Of a stretch of 64,000 nucleotides of DNA, positions 32,826 through 45,697 are shown piece after piece (the stretch's first letter is position 1; every line of letters begins with the position of its first letter). Source of the stretch: Mortierella sp. BCC40632 (Eukaryota; Mortierellomycota; Mortierellomycetes; Mortierellales; Mortierellaceae). A program made the translations under genes and the position numbers. The notes under the pieces are model-generated. The model saw only the letters and a program-made list of their open reading frames with translations. It made no database searches and was not told where the DNA came from. The DNA is taken from assembly GCA_011634665.1 (NCBI GenBank), contig WAEK01000008.1:1-64000 (forward strand). Reading direction: 5' to 3'.

Positions 32826-34082
32826 ATGCTGCGCTCATTCACAAGAACCACAGCTCCTCTGAGGGCAGTCATGGAAACGACGGCTCCTACGCGAACGTTC
32901 ATGACCTCTTTGCTCGTCTCGGACAGACCTCGCTCCAAAGCTTTGGGTGCCATTCGTGGCTCAGGAGGTTCCAAGGACATGTTGGACATTTCAAACCTCG
33001 AGGAGTTCCATTTCGATGACTCGACTACGGTACGGACCTTTCCTTTCTCCCCCTCGTGATACAAGGATACCCTCTTTTACTTTTTTTCATTTGCTCTCCA
33101 GGAACATTAGCACAGACACTTTGATAACATGTGCCTCACAGCAAAAGCAAGGAGTGGAACCAAAACCATCAGGACGAAGACGCCACTGCAGATACTCCTC
33201 AAACGGATTGACTATCTCTCACTAGACGCGATCTGTTGTCCAAAAGATTTCATATGCCATCTGTTTTCAAAAAACCTGTCGACTGTCGCCACGTTATCTC
33301 TAGTTTTATCGGATAGCTCATTACATCCTCTCAGAGAGCATGAGTGCAGATGTTTACGACCCTTACTCTGGAACCACAGTTTTTGCGATATCTTCACCTA
33401 TTGACCCTGGAACTCTTTCGTCTTTCCGGAATATAGATCGGTCACGATACTCTGGAGACCCAGCGCGAGGTCAGAAAGTACCTCCGCATCACCAAATACG
33501 AACTTCCAAAGCTCCAAGGTAATGTAGACAGGCCATTTCTTTTCCCTGTCATTTTCGATATGGAATTCCGATGATCTACCAACTGATCACTCTGACTACG
33601 ACACTAACCTTCTTTCTTTCTTTTTTTTTTTTTTTTCAGCTTACCGGAAGGCATTCCAACCACCTACGCCAACACAGATTCTCAAGTTCCGCACGACAAC
33701 CTACATTGGCGAACCTAACCACCCAGCTGCCCGAAAGGTTGTCTTGACCATCGACAGCAATTCGTTGCCCCTGACCGATGCCGAGCTCCACAAGTTCCTT
33801 CTCTTGGTCGGACCTCGTTATGACCCCATTAAGCGACAGATCAAGATGAGCTGCGAAAAGTTCCAGGACCGCTCACAAAACTTCAAGTGGTTGAGTGATA
33901 CGATGGACCGACTGATCGATGAGGCCAAGAAGAATCCCGAGGCCATGGCAGATTTGCCCTTGGATCTTCGTCATGCAGAGAAGCATCGCAAGCCCAAATT
34001 GACTTTTCCCAAAGAGTGGCATCGTCCCGTTGCAGCCAAGTCTGTTGATGCCGCCACCCCTAGCGCTACTGAATCCGCATAA
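32826..34082 (+). CDS. RSM24: Mitochondrial small-subunit ribosomal protein mS35 (Rsm24/MRPS35)
   Basis: This is a component of the mitoribosomal small subunit. Exons 32826-33029, 33437-33518 and 33640-34082 join to a 242-aa protein. Junctions read DDST-T/IGHDTLETQREVRKY (GTACGG donor, ATATAG acceptor) and ELPKLQ/AYRKAFQPP (GTAATG donor, TTTCAG acceptor after a T-run). The family signature is the RxVRKYLR..ELP.L segment followed by the C-terminal domain: FRTTTYIGEPNHPAARKVV, DAELHKFLLLVGPRYDP, IKMSCEKFQDRSQNFKWL. The N-terminus is Arg/Ser/Thr-rich without acidic residues (MLRSFTRTTAPLRAV), as in a mitochondrial targeting peptide. The first intron is long (407 nt) for this locus. The ATG is the first in the leader. 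Confidence 0.9.
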
Positions 34083-34626
34083 AGAATCTGGACTCTTTTT
34101 TTTTTTTTCTTCTCTCCATTCGTATCTCGCATCTTTTTCCCTTTCACTCTTTGTTACGATATAGACTCCATGAAACTTGCCTCTCTTTCTCCTTTTCTCT
34201 CCATCATCTTTTTTTTTTATCCGATTGTTGTCGCCGTTGCAACAGGAGCGTTTGCATAAACTACCAAAGTGCTGCTGGACCAATGTCTACAATACGCTCT
34301 GTTCAAAGAGGAGAGGAGGGGAAAATGGATGATTGGCTCCTATTTCCAGCGCTCAATGATGGGAGAGGAAGGAGTGATGATGAATTGGGGGGGTATCCTG
34401 GCTATGATTTTTTTTTTCTATTCTTCACTCGTACAGTTTGAATATGGATCCGAAGACTCGAGAGTTAAAAAGAAGAAGAAAGAACAATAGAGCGATGGGT
34501 GAACTGCACTGGTCCAGAAGAGGCCTTACTATACTGTCACTGCCTTGTTAATCATTTTTTGCTCCGATTCTTTTCATTCCTCCCTCCCCTTGAAGAGGTG
34601 TTGTTTGTGGTCGTTCTTTTTCTTTT
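34083..34626. other. Convergent 3' region between mS35 and the NAA38-like gene
   Basis: T-rich 3' flank of mS35 (T-runs at 34097-34109 and 34210-34219) and the 3' flank of the minus-strand gene. No gene is seen. Confidence 0.5.
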
Positions 34627-34811
34627 TTAGCCTCGCAAATAGTCTGCGTTGTAAACTGAAGTTGCTGTTGAGATGGCAGTGTTGAACCATGACGTGGTCT
34701 GAACTTTTGGATCCTTGCTACCTCGAAGCTGACTCGTATCCGCCAACGCTCTGACAATATGGTGTCCCGGAATCATGACCAAGCCCACAAACCGTTTCTC
34801 AACAGTTTTTC

Positions 34812-34847
<36 letters not shown>

Positions 34848-35243
34848 AAGGCAAGGCAGGGCAGGGCAGGGGTAGGACAGGGTAAAAAGAAAGATTAGAA
34901 CTCCATGGTTCATGAGACTGGAGGGGGAAAGGAAGAGGATAGAGGAAAGCCTTCCTAAAAAAAACGCTGGATCAGTTTCAGAGGACATGCCTTCTTCAGA
35001 TTTCCGTTTCGCATCCAGGCTCATATGTGGTGTTATTGTAGATGCTGAAGGTGGGAGACCCATCGCTACAAGGGCTTCATCTCCACGGCATTCATTCGCA
35101 CAAGAAAGAATGATATTCCTAGAATGATCCATACACATGAATTGACCCACAAAGACTCGACCGTCCGTGATCTCGATCCGCAAATTCCGATTCAGCATGG
35201 ACCGTAGTGCGGCGACCATTGGAGTGTCTTCTTTGGGTTCCAT
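34627..35243 (-). CDS. NAA38: LSM-domain protein, NAA38-like (NatC auxiliary subunit)
   Basis: NAA38 (LSMD1, Mak31 in yeast) is the Sm-like auxiliary subunit of the NatC N-terminal acetyltransferase. The first part, from ATG at 35243, contains the Sm1 motif (LRIEITDGRVFVGQFMCMDHSRNI). The Sm2 motif, FVGLVMIPGHHIV, lies in another frame near 34780-34740 after a 42-base A/T-run (34814-34853 region), and the protein ends at 34627. An intron containing the T-run must join them. The acceptor may be the TTGAG just before AAACGG (34794), and the donor GTAGCG after DEA near 35065 fits family length. Neither junction is proven, so the exact protein is uncertain. MIPGHHIV closely matches the NAA38 signature rather than spliceosomal LSm proteins. 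Confidence 0.75.
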
Positions 35244-36034
35244 ATCTTTCTGTGGTTTAAATTTATGTTTATGTGCGTGTGTTGTGAGTGTGGGTGTGGA
35301 TGTGGGTATGCTGCTCTGGTGGGATGAGATTCCTTCGCCTTTGCTAGTCCTGCCAGTGAGGAGCGGGTGGAGATCTACAAGATGAAAAGTCGGTGGCGCT
35401 CACGAGGTAATATGCGAAAATCTAGACCACTAAAATTCCGTTGTTTCTCTCTCTCTCTCTCTCTGTCTGTCTGTCTGTCTCTTCCTCCTCTTATCTCTCT
35501 TCTTTCTCTTCGCTCTATTTTTTTGGACTCCAAGGCTTCGTCAGGGTCGGGCTGTTCTGAGAGAGACAAGAGAAACCGGGACCGACTTTCTCCCTATCTC
35601 AGTATTCTACCACCTTTTTCCGAGAGGCCATGTGTGTGCGTCTCTCTCTCTCTCTCTCTCGCCAGTGTCTCGCATACTCAGAAAAGAACCCACTCACGTT
35701 TCAGATTACTTTGGCTTTTTGTTTTTTTTCTTTAATCTTCGAGTTGGAAGGGAAAAGGTGAGGGGGACCAGGCGAGACTCCCCCCATGCCTCTCGGGCAA
35801 CAGAGCATGATGTTGTACAGTTTGGACAAGTAGTGTAAAAAAAAAAGAAAAAAGAAAAAAGAAAAGTAATAATACAAGGGCAAACAAAATCTACAGAGCT
35901 AACAAGAAATCTTGTCCAGAAAACGCGCAAAAATTGGGAAGAAAGGAGAGGCGGAAGAAAGAAAGTGGAATATTACATGAGGTGCGCGTTGTAGAATAAA
36001 AAGAGAAAGAAAAGGTGGAGCTTCTAGACTCCAC
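35244..36034. other. Promoter of NAA38-like gene and 3' flank of cyclin gene
   Basis: Contains (CT)n and (TGTC)n tracts at 35446-35482 and 35640-35660 and A/T runs. No gene is supported. Confidence 0.5.
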
Positions 36035-37905
36035 CTAACACATGGCGCGGCTGTGGCCATAATGCCGCGAAACTGCCGAGGCAGTGCTGTCGGCCTCTTG
36101 TGAGGCTCCACCGACAGGCACAGCCGTGTGATGGACAGGGTGCACAACATGATTGACAGACATGGCCATAGCTGTACGGGCATTGGATGTTGTGTTATTG
36201 TAACCAGAAGCACCTGTCCAGTTTTGCTTGGGGTTAAAAGTGTCTGCATGGCCATACACAGGTGCAGGTTGAGCAATATCCTTGGTGTGAACATGGGCAT
36301 TCACTCCATCAGGTCCACCATCTGGCGATGGGTACTGGCCGTGATGACTACGGACTGGACCCTTGTAGACAGGCATTGTCTCGCCCTCTTCGAGACATGG
36401 TTGGTTGGGTAGCGAAGGACGGCGCTTGAAGTATTCTTGCTGCTGGGGATACTGCTGGTGGTGATGGGTCATTGGTGGCATATCAGCCATACCATGGCGA
36501 CTGCTGGAGCCACGCTTGTTGGATGAAGGCTGGTTCAAAGGTGCGCTCTGGGGAATGTAGCTGCTCGTAGGCGAGGGGATAGCGCCCTGTGAGGAAGGAG
36601 CCTTGGTGGCCGTTGGCGAGGCATAGCGAGCCGAGGCGGTCGAGGCAGTGTTGAGGGCAGCGGTAGACGTGATGGAAGGCTGTTGGGCCTGCAAAAAGTC
36701 GTGCAAGCTCGAGGCAAGGTCAGCCTCGGTGATACGGAGGTCAAAGTCGAGCAACGAGAGGAGCTGCTTTTCCATGAGATTGACCTCACCAACTGAGAAA
36801 ACAGCCGAGTGTGCGGACCAGTGCTTGTTCTTTGGCGACTGGTCATTCAGATATTTGGCGGCGACAATAAGAGTGGCCAAGAAGACGCGATGGCAGGTAC
36901 AATGCATACCTAGTGTGTCCGAGATGAAGAGAGAGAGAAGAAAAAAAAAACCGGTAAGCACGTGTGCGATTGGTTCTCATGGGACGACTAGACTCTGTTT
37001 ATCTCCTCTCTAGGCTTAGTCAAACTCAAGCCAGGCCAAGTCAGGCTAAGCCAGGCCAGACCCAGAGAGAGCCAGGCCAGGGCCAAATAGGCGGCTACGA
37101 GGGGGGCGGGAGTGATGCTTCGACGGCGTCATTGCCGCATCACTCCGCGCGCCCAGGGGCGGGCGCAGACCCGTCTATCCGAGCAAGGGAGACCCATTAT
37201 TGGGCAGGAGGGGAACAGTGCGCCAACGCCCCCAGTCCCGTGTAGCAGGAAAGGGAGTACAAATGCAGAAAGCGCTCAGATCAACACTCTTTCGTTCTGT
37301 TCTGTCAAAGATAAGCGGTCCCAGCGTATTTGTACCCGCGTCTTTTTTTTTGTGCGTGCGTGTCGAATTTGTACCCCATGTGTCGTGCATTTCAGATGTG
37401 CCGTGGGAAGGGATAGTGGGGACGGAGAAAGAAAAGAAAAAGAAAAACGTACCCTTTGCAGCAACTGGCAACTTGTACTTGAGACGCTCGAGGTAGACAA
37501 GCGTGGGGAGCAAAGTGGAGGACTGGACATTGGAGTTAAGAACAAGCAAGCGGATAAAGTCGTTCAATGGTGGGACAACGACCATTGCAGGCTCGGCTGC
37601 GCCGTGGGCCTTGCTACGGTGACTGGGAGTGTTGGGTGGTGAGGGCAGGGTGTAGGGATCGACGACGGGAGGTGGTGAGCACTCGATGACGGTGCTTGCA
37701 TAGCTGGCAATGTGGTCTGGATAGGAAGACGAAGGGAGAAGAAGGCCAGTTGTTTATAGAACGCATTGATAGAGTGAGGTGTGTTTGGGGGTGAGGAGGA
37801 AAGGACCAAAAGGGTGGAGCGAAGGGGGGACGACGGATTCAGGATAGAGACGAGTCGGTGACATTGTCAGACAGAGAGGGGGGGGGGAGAGACATGAGGA
37901 ACAAG

Positions 37906-37954
<49 letters not shown>

Positions 37955-38188
37955 GGTTGGAAGGTAGGCGGGCAGATCAACGGATTGGTGGATAGACAAG
38001 ATAGAAAACGGCGCGTTAGTAAAAAGAGAATCAGAAAAGGACGGATTGTTTGACATGGTCAATGAGGTTTGAACCTTTTGCAAAGAACCAAAGGGCACCT
38101 TACCGATCATCTGTTGGGTGACGGGGCTGCGAAAGAGTCTCTCAAGACTCTTGTTGGAGAAGGTCTTATTCTCTGCGAGCGAAGGCAT
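36035..38188 (-). CDS. Pcl/Pho80-type cyclin
   Basis: Such a cyclin partners a Pho85-like CDK in cell-cycle entry, polarity or nutrient signalling. Exons 38188-38104, 37716-37453 and 36909-36035 join in frame (donors GTAAGG and GTACGT, acceptors ATCCAG and ACTAG) to 407 aa. The cyclin box spans roughly residues 80-185: VVPPLNDFIRLLVLNSNV, STLLPTLVYLERLKYKL, then CHRVFLATLIVAAKYLND, HWSAHSAVFSVGEVNLME, LLSLLDFDLRI. The NLME..LL.LLDFDL pattern is typical of the Pcl1/Pcl2/Pas1 group. The C-terminal 220 residues are Ser/Pro/His-rich and look disordered. The N-terminal SLERLFRSPVTQQMIG resembles the start of Pcl proteins. Intron 1 holds a (GTCT)n tract. A TATA box lies ~900 bases upstream at 39091-39098. 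Confidence 0.88.
37911..37954. repeat. (CAGA)n tetranucleotide repeat in cyclin intron 1
   Basis: About eleven CAGA units on the plus strand; the transcript would contain (UCUG)n in intron 1 of the cyclin gene. Confidence 0.9.
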
Positions 38189-39064
<876 letters not shown>

Positions 39065-39090
39065 AAGAGAGGATCCGGGAGAGACGATCG

Positions 39091-39098
39091 TATTTATA
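39091..39098 (-). promoter_or_regulatory. Candidate TATA box for cyclin gene
   Basis: TATAAATA on the minus strand, same form as the aldolase TATA box, is the only good one upstream of the cyclin ATG within about 1 kb. Confidence 0.4.
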
Positions 39099-39241
39099 CG
39101 GCGGAGAAGGGGTAAAGTGGAGAAGTGAGAAAGAGAAGGAGTGAGTGAGCGAGCGAGCGAGTGAGTGAGTGAATGAGTGAGAGAGAGTAAGAGAGTAAGT
39201 GATAAAAAAGAGAATAAAGAGTAAAGAGTAAAGAGTAAAGA

Positions 39242-39279
<38 letters not shown>

Positions 39280-39840
39280 GAAAAGAGATTTGGAGTGAAT
39301 GAATCAGAGAGAATAACAAGAGGGAGGGCTGTCTCGCTCCCTGTTTGTCTGCGGCCCGCGCCCAGCCGGTCTTCTCTCTCTCTCGCTTTCTCTCTTTCTC
39401 TTTCACCCTCTCTTTCACACACACACACACTCTCTCTCTCTCTCTCTCAGCCAGCCCGACACCGGGCGACAGAGGTGCGTGCGAGCCATCGAAGCATCGC
39501 GGCAGCAAACACTCACAATAGCCCCGTCATTCAATCCTCGACTGAATCACACTCAATACCTTATCCTGAAAATCTCTATCTCCCTTCTGGTGCTGCCCCG
39601 CTGGAGCACCACTTGCACTCATCAACACTTTTACACACACCGCTCGCCTGGGTTCAAAAGGGTATTTTCTGCCGCACTCACACACACTTTCTCTCTCTCT
39701 TTCTCGCTTACTTTTCATCGTTCGGTCTACATAGCAGCCAAAGCGGGGCGAGAGAGAGGGAGAGAGAGACAGAAAGAAAAGGACAAGACCGCATGCAGGA
39801 ACCTCGCGAGGCCATGACCCCAAGTCTTTCGCATACAAGG

Positions 39841-39873
<33 letters not shown>

Positions 39874-42800
39874 GTTGCTGTTGCTGTTATTGCCGTTGTT
39901 GAATGAGATTTGTATTCAATCGGGCCTGGCTCTGCCTGGATGGCGAAACCCAATTGACTCTCTTTGCTTCACTCGACTGAGTCCACCTCTGTTGGCTCGC
40001 AGGACCCCCCGCCTTTTTCTCTCACTCTCTTTACTCTTCTCGAGTCGCATTAATACTGTTTACTCACCGATTCAGTCCTTGTTTGCATTGGCCTGCATTA
40101 CTCTCGTGCTGGCTTGTCTTACAATATCGTGCGGAATGTCTTCTCACAGACTCTTTACTCTCGATTCTTTCGTCCTCACTTCTCTCCTCTCTCCCTCACC
40201 TCCTTCTCCCCCTACCTCACCTCATCTCACTCCTGCCCACGCTTCTTGACCCTACCCTTATGGTAGACACGGTCATGGCTCACTTGGCACCCGGCCAATC
40301 GACCTGCGGAATCTCGCATGGAGCCACTCTGCATCGCAGCATTATCCATCGGGGACCCTCCCCCAATCTCTTCCTTTCGTCTTGCGCGCCCTGCTACCCT
40401 CGCTCCGTTCTCTTTCCCGACCCTGAACTCGCTCAATTGCATGCCGACAGGAGCGAAAAAGACTGACGCTCTGATGGATTGGAGGACGGCGACCGGCCGA
40501 TGCGCAATGTGGTCGACTTGGCCCTGCTGCTGTTAATGTTGTTGCTTCTGTTGCTGTTGCTGCTGACCAGGAGGTCACTCCTCTCTTAGTTCTTTTCTCC
40601 CTTTCTGTCCAGATAGATATGTTTGGTCGCTTGCATTTGCAATGCATCCCGACACTTGTCGTCGCCTTTCCCCAGCTGCAGACCAACACGGGCCAGAGCA
40701 CAGGAGGCCGAAGGGTGCGGCAGGGCCAAACGCTACTCACTGCTTCGGAAGCATCAGGCAAAGGGGAACGAGGAGTTCTCTCGAGCCTGGTGGAGCATCA
40801 AGCGAACGAGTCTTGGAAGCGAGGTAGGAGGGGGATGGGGGAGACATGGTCCATGGGACCAGGCAGTTCTCTCGGCCTTTCTCTCCCTCGTCGACCTCAG
40901 TCCTCTGCCAGTCTCCGTCCGCATGCTTCCGCACAATCAACCCCTGCCTCTGCCTCTGTTGCACCTCTCTCCCCTTCGTCGACATTATACATATCCACCC
41001 TTTCGTTGCCCACCCTCCTCCTGCTCCCCCTTTATCAAAGACTGGAAGAGGACCGGCAATCGCTATCATACTCTTTTTTGTCCGCAACTCCTCCATCCTT
41101 TCTTTCTCTCCACTTTCTAGACCCATGGTCGGTCAGACAAGGGACTGCATGCGGTTAAGGTGTTCGCACGCCCGTGCACTCTGCAGATGGGGCCACGGGT
41201 CTCTGGGACTCTCTTTTTCGCTAGTCCACGTCCAAGCATTGCCTACCGTGTCTGACTTCCAAAAACGAGCGCATTGCAGCTGACTCCTTCGCCAAAGACC
41301 ACCGTGGCATGAAAGCCCTCCATCGACCTCCTTGCTGGGGCCTTTTGCCCTTCCCCTCCCTCCCCCCCCCTCCCCCTTCCTCTTTCTCTTCCTCCTTGTC
41401 TTCAGTCCTCCCCTGGGATGTTCTGCTTTGTTGGCCTAAGCAAGGCACTCATAGGCTGTACTACCGCAACACGACCAAACAACTGCACATCGGATGACTC
41501 CATCCTCCCACACGCATACAATCATGTTCACTACTCCACCTCTTTTCCCTGACCCCACCTACTCTGGCGCCGGACAGACTCTTATTTTCTAGAAGAGTCA
41601 TGGTCGCACCCTTGTTTCCTGCATCCTCAAAGACCATCGACCTGGACCCTTGGATAATATTCGTCTTGAGAAGCTGGGCCCTCCAATGACCAGCGCCTAC
41701 TTTCGTCTCACAGAACAAAGTTAGCCTTTTTTTTTTCTCCTCTTTGTTCATTGAACGATGTCATGGACCGCGTTCACAATCGTTGCCCTTCGTCTTCCCG
41801 GGCGTTCGTCATCTCCGTCATCTCTTATTAGCCTTCGTCATTGCCTAGCCAGGCAGACCGAGAACTGAGGCGAGTGACGAGCACCCTAATCTCGCCGTGA
41901 GCCAATCGTTGTCAACCGAATCTCGGAATCAGCCGATGACGGCCCCCCTCGCCCTTTGCCTTTTGTTTTCTCCTCCTCTCACCCTTGCCCTCAGTTCTTG
42001 GCCACCATCCACTACGGTCGCCGTGAGGTGGTGGACTCGCGTACCTTGAGCGAGCCTCTAATCTCAGCCGTCCTCCCTAGGCGATGCCAACGCGTCCCAG
42101 TCATGGGCTAGACTAATTGCTTCCTTGACGCCTGTATCTCTCTCGCCCTCTATTTTTTTCTGGGAACCAGGCAAAAGAAAAGCACCCGAACTCCTGGAGC
42201 AATGCTCTGGTACGCATGCCTACAACAAAAGGGAGCCCGACGGGAAGTCTAGTTTTGCATGCAGCGCCATTGCACCTGTAGGAGCCTGCATTTCGGATGC
42301 GTGCCATGCTGCATCTTCGGGATTATTTCGACGCCCCCTCGGAGTAACCTGCTTGTCGGACTAGCTTGCGGTCGTCGTGGTCATGGTCGTGGTCGTGGTC
42401 ATCGTGGTCCGTTTGTCGAAATGTGAGCTTTCTGTTGCTTCGACACACGACTCCTGCCTAGATGGTTCAGTCCCTGGTGCAACATGCTTTTTTTTTTCTG
42501 ACTATTGAATTCGCTCTCGACTTGCTTTTTTGTCGCTACGTCCTTCTGGGGTTCGCCATAATTGTTAGGCATGTAACATGAACAACCGAACCCGCATGAC
42601 CATGAGAGCGAGCGAGGATACCGTCTCGTAAAAAGAGCTACAAGAACAAAATGAAAGTGAAAAGGGGCGTCTGCTGCAGACACAGGCAGGAGTAAAGGAA
42701 CCAAAATGCAAAAGGGCTAGAGCAGGACACACATCAACACACACACACAAACACAGACATACACACAAGCATGCCAAGCAGGTCATGGATGGACCACTTG

Positions 42801-43315
42801 CAGACTTTGCCGGCTCTATCTCTCCTCCTTCTCCTTCTCTATCTCTCTCTCTCTCACTCTCTCTCTCCCCCATTGGCACACGCACACATTCGCACATTAC
42901 ATACACTTTATCCTATCCCACCACCCAGTCGGCCCAAGACTCTTTACTCAGACAATTGCCCCTTTCCCATTTTTTTTTGCGCCTCTTCTTCTTTTTTCTT
43001 CCTCTCCATTTCTCTCTGGTTCGTCCCGCCATCCCGTAGCACTGCTCCCTTTACGATAAGGTTAATTCGTACTACATCCCTCTTCCTTCCCTTTCTTTCG
43101 CCCCAAGAACAGGCCGACCAGTGTCAAGGTCAAGTTGCTCTTTTTTTTTTTCCTTCTTTCCCATCGTTCAACGTCGCTCTTTTTTTTTTTTTGGTCAAAA
43201 TAAAAAAACTGCCAACATCATGGCGCCTTCCACACCGGGGCACTCATACTTTTTTGGGTTCCGAGGAAAGGAAAAACAATAAAGGGGACTACACAAAGGA
43301 GTGTCAACACAGAAA

Positions 43316-43319
<4 letters not shown>

Positions 43320-43361
<42 letters not shown>
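43320..43361. repeat. (GA)n microsatellite
   Basis: Twenty-one GA units in the gene-poor region. Confidence 0.92.
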
Positions 43362-43363
<2 letters not shown>

Positions 43364-43403
43364 TCACAAATGTATGCACAATGATTGCAGTCCAAAAAGG
43401 ACG

Positions 43404-43436
<33 letters not shown>

Positions 43437-43801
43437 CTGAAAAGGATGATGTCTCCATCTCCTGGCAGGGGAAACAAGAGAAAAAGAAAAAGAGAAAAAG
43501 ACTGAGAAAGAGTTGAGATCTAGTATGCCCACATTTCCATTCCTATCCCCACATTTCAACTTCCTCTCCTCCTTCTCCTCCTTCTCCTCCTCCTCCTCCT
43601 TCTCCTTCTCCCCTTCTCTTTGTACCCCCATCCCCCCCTTTCTCTCCCTCTTTCTTCCTTGTGATTTTCACTCAAGGTTAACGAACTTGGGCGTTGAACA
43701 TGACAGACAAGGACGATAGCTACATCATAGGCGGGAGAAAAAAAAAACAAAGCAACGGGCAAAGTAAAGAGCGTGGGTCTTTTGGTGGCTCACAAAAAAA
43801 A

Positions 43802-43846
<45 letters not shown>

Positions 43847-45665
43847 AGAGAGAGAAGGCGAAATACCACATCCCATAGTGACCGTTAATCAAAGATGCAC
43901 GAGCATGCGCATTGTGCGGGCACTAAAGAAGACAAGAGAGGATGGGTCAATAGTGAGAGAAAAGAGAAAGGGGAGAGGAAAGAAAATTGAGATGTGAAAA
44001 AAAGGGACTGAGAGAGAGAGAGAGAAGGATAGGAACCCAAGCACGAATAGTAATCCACCTAATGGTTCCTCTCTTCATGTGGTGGGGAGAGAGAGGTTTA
44101 CTGTCGAACACACGCGCGTGTGCCTGAACCAATCTCTTTTTCTTTCCTGAACACCTCACTCGATGCTTGATAGTTTGTGTGTGAGAGAGAGAAAAAAAAC
44201 AGGGGGCAAAGAGAGGAGAAGAAAGAGAGAGAGAAGGAGCGACAGAGAATTGGCGCCTTTTTGGTTCTCTGGACTAGGCAAGAGGCAAGCATGTGCAGTC
44301 CGTGCCCTTGTCCTCTTCCTCCTTGTCCACTCCACCCACAATTCACCTTTGCTGAATAAACTCTGGCACAGTCTATCCCTTTTCTCTTTCTTACTTTCCT
44401 CACCATTGATCATGTCACTGTGCATCCGTTTTTTTCTCTTTTTCTCTCTCTCTTTTTGGGATTCATGATCTCGCAACTGCGAAGCCGCTGGGTGTTATGT
44501 CCGAGTCTCTGGAAGGTGTAAAAGAACGAAGTGGACGAAAAAAAAAAAAACAGGAGGTTTGAAGAGCTTAGGAAAAAAAAAGTTGAACACAAAAGGCGAT
44601 TGTCAAGCAGCGACCATTGCTCCTCCTCATCCTGTGCAAACACCCCCGTGTCCTTTCACCTTTTCTCTCTCTTTCTCTCCCGTTGTGTAGCAACTCCTTT
44701 CATGAGCTCAGGGACAGATCATCCGACATAGGGCTCCTCTCTCTTTCTCTCTTACTCTTCGTTCTTCTCGGCTCCGACTGGTCCATTAGCGCGCCCATCT
44801 GTCCTTTTTTTCACGTCTCCCTCGTTTCCACAAGCAGACACTATTACCCTGCAGCTCTTTTCCTCTCTCTCTCTTCATGCGGCATCTGGTCTATCGGTCC
44901 AGTCGGACTAAGCTTTTTTATGTTCTGCTCTCGTACAATTTGGGCTCGCTTAAAAAAACCTGATGCTCGCTTCTTGCTCTCACCCATTGTGCAGCAGGGA
45001 AAGAAGAAAAAAAAATAAGGTTGTCCCTTGATTTCGCGCCCTGTGCACGGTCCCCCCACTCTTTGGTTCCACAAACTTTTTTTGGGCCCGGATGTGCTTG
45101 GCTCGCCTTTTTTTTTTTTTTTTTTTTTGTTTGATCTATTACGCGTCTCTTTTTGGGTCCGGGGACATGTGCACATGAAAAGGGAGAAAAGAGGAGAGAC
45201 TGGGGGGGGTTTCGACAGGAGCAATGCCGGGGCCACTACTATTTTTTTTTTCCTTCTATTGAGTAGGATAGACCTAAATCTCTTCCTTTATGATACTACC
45301 CAACTCGGGGTTTTCTCCTCCAAGAAATCGTCCGCCCCATCCAGCCTCGGTGCATAAAAGAATCTCTCTCTCAACCGCCACAACCGCCATTCTTTCTCCA
45401 CCACGAATGAAAATCTCTTGAACTTTTTGAATTCCATAAGCATCCACGTAAGAAAAGAAAGAAAAATATCCGCCTCTCTTTCTAGGGTTATGTCAGCACA
45501 CCCTTTTTTTTTCCTTTTCTAAACCCTGCTCTATTCTGCTCTGCGTCTCGTCCCCGAGCGAGGAACTCCACCTCATCTCATATTCTCGGTGGCGCACGTT
45601 CCTCTCCTTGAGACGAACCCCTTTGTTTTATAAAAAAAAAAAAAAAAAATCCCCTCAAACGCTAG

Positions 45666-45697
<32 letters not shown>

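Noticed and set aside
33060..33436. ORFs between mS35 exons 1 and 2 as coding
   Set aside because: Joining 33029 to 33437 restores the family motif IGHDTLETQREVRKY; the intervening frames have no similarity.
37911..37954. CRISPR-like array of short repeats
   Set aside because: Plain CAGA microsatellite without spacers, in a fungal intron.
40083..41283. Several overlapping 120-180 codon ORFs on both strands
   Set aside because: They overlap each other in many frames with no domain, suggesting few stops by composition rather than coding.
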